Positions 7,255 through 10,991 of a DNA stretch of 10,991 nucleotides are shown one piece after another (the stretch's first letter is position 1; each line of letters opens with the position of its first letter). Location of the stretch: positions 1-10,991 of the forward strand of contig CAZPEV010000115.1 in assembly GCA_964585635.1 (NCBI GenBank), given 5' to 3'. The notes under the pieces are model-generated. The model did no database searches. It was not told where the DNA came from and worked only from the letters and a program-made list of their open reading frames with translations. The stretch is from CAZPEV01 sp964585635 (GTDB lineage Bacteria > Zixibacteria > MSB-5A5 > GN15 > JAAZOE01). The translations under genes and the position numbers were made by a program.

Positions 7255-7295
7255 GAAAAATGATGCGGAAATACCTTTTTCGGGAGATCAGATAT

Positions 7296-10001
7296 ATGAA
7301 GCAGGTTCGTGTCTTAGCAGTGCTGGCCGTCTTCCTGGTTCTGGCGACGGCGCAGTTGGCGGAAGCGGTGTCCAACGCCGCCGTGCTCTACTTGCGCATC
7401 GCGGCCGGCGCGCGCGCCGCCGGTATGGGCGAAGCCTTTGTCTCAATTGCCGACGACGCCTCGGCCACGTACTGGAACCCGGCCGGGTTGGGCAACGCCC
7501 CGATCGCCGGCACGATGATCACGCGGCCGCTGCCACCGGGATCCGGCGAGATAATCAATGCCCTTACCTTTCAAGGGACCTCGGGACGGACCGAGACGTG
7601 GGTGATTTCCGGCAATCAATTGATGCGCTTCGAGGGAGATGCCTGGCAGTCCGGAAACGACTACATGACCTCTTCCGATCAGACATTGTTCGATTTCCTC
7701 AAGACGATTGTCAAGACCGAGGATACGGCCACGCTGAAGGGAATGGCGGCCCAGGTCATCGCCGCCAACGGCCAGATCACGCCGGCCGAGGTTGATTCCT
7801 TTATAGCTCAAGCACGCGGTTGCATCCCCGAGGGATATGCCGCCAAGGCGGATCTCCTGAACGGACTTGAAAAACTGAAAAGCGGCTACGACGGTTGTTT
7901 GCTCAGTACGCCGCAGTTCCGCGACCTGCAAAACAAGCTGGCGCAGGCCCGGGCGGACGGCACCGCCTCGGCCGAGGAATTGGATCGCATAACCTTTTCG
8001 CTGGATCGGGCGGTCATGCGCTTTCTGCCGAGCCATCTGATCGTTCCCTATACGACCGGCATCACCGGCACGTTGACCTGTCTGGGCAGCGGCGGAAGGT
8101 ATCTCTGGGTCGGCACGGATGATGGTCTGTATCGTCTGGGCGGCCGGACCTGGGCCAGGTTTTCGACCGCCGACAGTCTGCCGTCGAATGCGATCGTCAC
8201 TATGGCCAGCTATAACGAGCAGCTGTTTATCGGAACGGACAAGGGTCTGATCCGATATTTCCAGGGCGCCTTTACCACCTTCCCCAATCTGCCGGCGGAG
8301 CGCGTCGAAGCCGTCAGTGCCGTGTCGACTGATCTGGCGTTCGCCGTAATTGGGGGCATCCTGTATCGCTACGACGCCGGCGAGTGGAGCGACAGCTACA
8401 AATACACCGTTCGGATCGATGACTCTCTCGACAAACTGGTCGCTCGCTTGGCCGTCTACCATACGACCGCCGAGTACGACTATCTCAGGAATCGTATCAT
8501 TGAATTGAATCGTCGGGCGGCGGCTGCGCCGGCGGCTCAGGCCGACCCGGCCAAGACCCCGCCCCCGGTAACACCACCGGGAGATTCCACTCAGGTGGTG
8601 GTGTCCGACTCCGGCGCGGTGCCGGCCGTTCCGACTGTGGCGTCGGATGATATCAGCCGGTGGTTGTCGGAAGGGAAAGAGATCAGGCTGCCGCTGTCGC
8701 CCCGGCTCAGGTTTGCCGCCACCGCCTTATGCTACGATTATTCCAAGACATTATGGGTCGGTACGACCAGCGGGCTGTTATCGTTCGACGGCGTGCGGTG
8801 GAACATCTACGGATATGCCAAGCATACCGTCCCGGCGGCCGATTCAACCGGCGGTCAGGCCGGCCAGACGGCGGAAGAGATCGCCCGGTCTTCTGTGCCC
8901 GGAGGCGACTCAGCTAAGGTGGCGCTGTTGGCGGCCAATATCAACGATTTCAACGAGCTGAACGGCCAGCCGGTCGCGCCGGGACAAAGCGTATATGTGT
9001 ACAGCGCCAATACCGGTTCCCGGATTCGCTCTTTGGGCATGATCTTCGGGGAATTGCACGTCGGCACCGATTTTGGGCTGCTCAAGAGAACCGAGAACGG
9101 ATGGCAAGTGGTAGACGTGGAGCGGCTCAATCGGCGGCAATCGGTGGCGGGGTATGATCATGACGGCCGCGCCTATTATGTGGCGACCGACGGCCTCACG
9201 CTGGAGACGAAAGGGCAGCGGGAAGCGGTGCTGATGCATTCGCCGTGGCTGCCGACGCTTAATCTGGATATGTATTATGAATTCCTGTCGTATGTCCAGC
9301 ACATTCGCGGCGTGGGATCGTTCGGGGCCAGCATTATCTTCCTTACCTACGGCGCCATCGAATTTACCGATGAAACCGGCGTGGTTATCGGCGAAGGACA
9401 CCCCTTCGAATTCACGTTTGCCTTGTCGTACGGCTCCTCGCTGTCCTCGTCGCTCAAATGGGGGATGACCGGAAAGTTCATTCACTCCCGGCTTTCGGAA
9501 CAGGGCGCCGGCCTGGAGCGGGGCGAGGGAATCGCTTCGGCCTTTGCCGTCGACGTCGGAATTCTTTACAAAATCACCGATCGGCTGCAGTTCGGTTCCG
9601 CCCTCACCAATCTGGGGCCGAACATTACCTACATCGATGCCGCCCAGTCGGATCCGTTACCCCGCAACCTGGGGGTCGGTTTGTCCTATAAGATTATCAA
9701 CAGCACGTATAACAAGCTGACGGTTCAGACGGAAGCGAATAAGCTCCTGACCAACCTGCACAAGGGGATCGGCCGGGAGCTGGAATACGCCATCCGGCAT
9801 GTCGGGGCCGAGTATTGGTATGCGAATCTGATCGCGCTGAGGGCGGGATATGTGTACGACAAAGAGGGGCAGGTCAAACACCTGACTTTCGGCGCCGGTC
9901 TGGAATTGGGCGGCGCCCGGCTGGATGTCGCCTATGTGCCGTCGATGGTCGATTCGCCGCTGGCCAATACCCCTCGGTATTCGTTCACCCTGAAGTTCTA
10001 G
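7296..10001 (+). CDS. PorV/PorQ-like outer-membrane barrel interrupted by a seven-repeat beta-propeller insertion
   Basis: The 901-residue product is related to PorV, the FadL-like T9SS outer-membrane barrel that shuttles cargo to the PorU attachment complex. The chosen ATG follows GGGAG (7282-7286) by 9 bases and begins a clean signal peptide (1-24, ending QLAEA). Residues 37-66 carry the family's N-terminal signature (GARAAGMGEAF...YWNPAGLG). The barrel resumes only at about 642 (VLMHSPWLPTL, then YYEFLSYV) and runs to the terminal Phe901 (SFTLKF). The roughly 575 residues between contain seven propeller-like repeats, at about 85-120, 258-290, 298-330, 337-367, 474-506, 577-608 and 616-645. 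Several carry LWVGTDDGL-type cores like two-component-regulator propeller repeats. Helical stretches (about 127-245 and 376-410), a Pro/Ala-rich linker (409-448) and an Ala/Gly-rich piece (510-560) lie between blades. Ordinary PorV/PorQ proteins are about 300-400 residues. Being next to the PorU-like gene supports a T9SS role. Confidence 0.82.
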   Translation: MKQVRVLAVLAVFLVLATAQLAEAVSNAAVLYLRIAAGARAAGMGEAFVSIADDASATYWNPAGLGNAPIAGTMITRPLPPGSGEIINALTFQGTSGRTETWVISGNQLMRFEGDAWQSGNDYMTSSDQTLFDFLKTIVKTEDTATLKGMAAQVIAANGQITPAEVDSFIAQARGCIPEGYAAKADLLNGLEKLKSGYDGCLLSTPQFRDLQNKLAQARADGTASAEELDRITFSLDRAVMRFLPSHLIVPYTTGITGTLTCLGSGGRYLWVGTDDGLYRLGGRTWARFSTADSLPSNAIVTMASYNEQLFIGTDKGLIRYFQGAFTTFPNLPAERVEAVSAVSTDLAFAVIGGILYRYDAGEWSDSYKYTVRIDDSLDKLVARLAVYHTTAEYDYLRNRIIELNRRAAAAPAAQADPAKTPPPVTPPGDSTQVVVSDSGAVPAVPTVASDDISRWLSEGKEIRLPLSPRLRFAATALCYDYSKTLWVGTTSGLLSFDGVRWNIYGYAKHTVPAADSTGGQAGQTAEEIARSSVPGGDSAKVALLAANINDFNELNGQPVAPGQSVYVYSANTGSRIRSLGMIFGELHVGTDFGLLKRTENGWQVVDVERLNRRQSVAGYDHDGRAYYVATDGLTLETKGQREAVLMHSPWLPTLNLDMYYEFLSYVQHIRGVGSFGASIIFLTYGAIEFTDETGVVIGEGHPFEFTFALSYGSSLSSSLKWGMTGKFIHSRLSEQGAGLERGEGIASAFAVDVGILYKITDRLQFGSALTNLGPNITYIDAAQSDPLPRNLGVGLSYKIINSTYNKLTVQTEANKLLTNLHKGIGRELEYAIRHVGAEYWYANLIALRAGYVYDKEGQVKHLTFGAGLELGGARLDVAYVPSMVDSPLANTPRYSFTLKF
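7494..9218 (+). other. Coding segment for the beta-propeller insertion inside the PorV-like protein
   Basis: This in-frame stretch of 575 codons separates the N-terminal WNPAGLG motif (ending at 7493) from the first recognisable barrel strand (from 9219). Four blade cores share the pattern VGT(D/T)xGL, near 8109, 8226, 8757 and 9059. The other three repeats are more diverged. Base composition looks like the flanking barrel coding sequence, so there is no sign of recent insertion. Confidence 0.65.
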
Positions 10002-10028
10002 GATGGCGCGGAAGGATGTAATTGTTGG

Positions 10029-10057
10029 TTGACATTGACGTCTGACCTGACAATACT
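10029..10057 (+). promoter_or_regulatory. Candidate promoter just before the M6 protease gene
   Basis: TTGACA (10029-10034) matches the -35 consensus perfectly. AATACT (10052-10057, 4 of 6 bases) lies 17 bp downstream. The predicted transcription start, about 10064, falls on the start codons at 10064/10067, which would give a leaderless or nearly leaderless mRNA. The spacer also holds repeated TGAC tetramers (10030, 10036, 10043, 10048), possibly an operator. Co-transcription with the upstream gene, only 65 bp away, remains possible. Confidence 0.4.
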
Positions 10058-10066
10058 CATGGGATG

Positions 10067-10991
10067 ATGGTGCGATTTCTATTTGTACTGGTATGCCTGG
10101 GCCTGGTGGCGCTGGCGCCCGCCGCTGCCGGTGATCGGGTCCTGCCGTTAATCGGTCGGCAGGGCGATACCGTTCAGGCGGCTTCCGAGCGACCGCAGTT
10201 TTACTCTCCCCGGGCCAAAGAACGGTTTTTGGCTCTCGATCGGACGACCCCGTATGGTCTGCCGAAGGCCGCCCTGCCGGTGGGGGCGGTCGATACCATT
10301 TCAATCATTGCCATTCGAATAGACTTTAGATTCGAAAATCCGGATGATCCCAAGACGACCGGCTTCGGCACCTTCGACCTGCGGACCAAGGAGCAGTTCA
10401 TCCAGCAGGAAAAACAGGGGCTCGATCCGGCGCCCCACAACCGACCTTACTTGGAAGCCCATCTGCGGTCGCTGGCTCAATACTGGAAAGTGGCTTCGGG
10501 TGGGAAGCTCCAGTTGGTATACGAGGTTTGGCCGCACGAGGCCGACTCCGCCTATCACCTCGACTCTTCCATGGCCTTCTATGGCTCGCAACCGCCCAAT
10601 TTCGGGCTGGGGGCGTTTTTCCATGACGCCCTGCAAAAGGCCGCCGGCGTGGCGGCCGACTCGATGCAGTTTCGCGACGGCGCCGGGCGCAAGAAAGCCG
10701 TGATGCTTTTTCATGCCGGCGCCGACCGGCAGACCGATTTGTCGTTCTCGTTCACCCCGACCCCATATGACCTGTATACCGGTTTCGCGACGTTTGATCG
10801 ACATAACTGGGTGTTCATCGAGCCCGATACCAGCTTTGTCGGGTCGGATACCGTTATTACAGGGCGGGACACGGTGGTCGAGGGAATCATCATGCCGGAG
10901 ACGATGGTCCAGGATAATCGGGTCACTGTCATGAATGCGGTTATGGCTCATGAATTCGGCCACCAGCTCGGCTTGGTCGACCTCTATAATA
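10067..10991 (+). CDS. Secreted M6-type (immune inhibitor A-like) zinc metalloprotease, N-terminal part (3' end outside window)
   Basis: The frame is open from ATG 10067 (or the in-frame ATG 10064) to the window edge, giving 308 residues without a stop. Residues 1-21 are a signal peptide (MVRFLFVLVCLGLVALAPAAA), so the protein is exported. Residues 77-90 (TISIIAIRIDFRFE) and 128-151 (PYLEAHLRSLAQYW...SGGKLQL) match the usual start of M6-family domains. The zinc site is HEFGHQLGLVD (295-305): His295, His299 and Asp305 are the likely ligands and Glu296 the catalytic base. The segment is cut a few residues after the zinc motif, so C-terminal domains are not visible. Such proteins in FCB bacteria often end in a FlgD-like or T9SS sorting domain, which would make it a candidate substrate of the secretion pair upstream; that is inference. 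No Shine-Dalgarno sequence is seen. Fold family is fairly secure, substrate unknown. Confidence 0.85.
   Translation, partial: MVRFLFVLVCLGLVALAPAAAGDRVLPLIGRQGDTVQAASERPQFYSPRAKERFLALDRTTPYGLPKAALPVGAVDTISIIAIRIDFRFENPDDPKTTGFGTFDLRTKEQFIQQEKQGLDPAPHNRPYLEAHLRSLAQYWKVASGGKLQLVYEVWPHEADSAYHLDSSMAFYGSQPPNFGLGAFFHDALQKAAGVAADSMQFRDGAGRKKAVMLFHAGADRQTDLSFSFTPTPYDLYTGFATFDRHNWVFIEPDTSFVGSDTVITGRDTVVEGIIMPETMVQDNRVTVMNAVMAHEFGHQLGLVDLYN

Noticed and set aside
7260..7295. Upstream ATG codons at 7260 and 7263 for the PorV-like protein
   Set aside because: They add a charged 12-residue stretch before the signal peptide and lack a Shine-Dalgarno sequence; the ATG at 7296 has GGGAG at 9-nt spacing.
7443..8462. 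339-codon open frame on the minus strand within the PorV-like gene
   Set aside because: It is antisense to the signature and propeller coding region, and its product is low-complexity Arg/Gly/Gln-rich without a known domain.
10301..10963. 220-codon open frame on the minus strand over the M6 protease gene
   Set aside because: The + strand encodes a signal peptide and a HEFGHQLGLVD zinc motif, so the reverse frame is a shadow.
1..10991. CRISPR arrays, insertion sequences, tRNA or rRNA genes
   Set aside because: No regularly spaced direct repeats, transposase-like protein, cloverleaf or rRNA-like sequence was seen.

Overview
The window looks like chromosomal DNA of a Gram-negative bacterium of moderately high GC content. 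It is probably a lineage of the FCB superphylum outside classical Bacteroidota, for example Zixibacteria-like. The main reason is a type IX secretion (T9SS)-style pair: a PorU-like C25 peptidase with a FlgD-like C-terminal domain, followed by a PorV-like outer-membrane barrel. Unlike typical Bacteroidota, three of the genes have recognisable Shine-Dalgarno sequences. The phylum assignment is inference from gene content.

Layout, all genes on the + strand. (1) 1-338: 3' end of an NlpC/P60 peptidoglycan peptidase. (2) 457-2930: a two-gene amino-acid catabolism unit. It holds a zinc-type asparaginase II (Rhizobium etli ReAV-like) and then a tryptophanase, with a candidate promoter at 393-420. (3) 2931-3363: a 433-bp gap. 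Its first half shows little. Its second half has a good sigma70-like promoter (3126-3154), a strongly base-paired RNA domain (3202-3306), and a well-formed intrinsic terminator (3329-3362) that ends 1 nt before the next start codon. (4) 3364-10001: the PorU-like and PorV-like genes, 41 bp apart and probably co-transcribed. (5) 10067 to the end: the 5' part of a secreted M6-type zinc metalloprotease, with its own candidate promoter.

The two catabolic enzymes would release ammonia with aspartate, and ammonia with pyruvate and indole. The second group is a surface/secretion module. PorV-type barrels carry cargo and PorU-type peptidases process it at the cell surface. The downstream M6 protease, a common type of exported protein in these bacteria, may be a cargo, but its C-terminus lies outside the window, so this cannot be confirmed.

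Two points deserve most attention. The first is the leader before porU: promoter, closed 105-nt domain with mutually exclusive helices, then a terminator at the start codon. This is laid out like a transcription-attenuating riboswitch or a stand-alone small RNA, and it matches no class I recognise. The second is the PorV-like protein. Its barrel sequence is interrupted, between the N-terminal WNPAG segment and the first barrel strand, by about 575 residues containing seven beta-propeller-like repeats.
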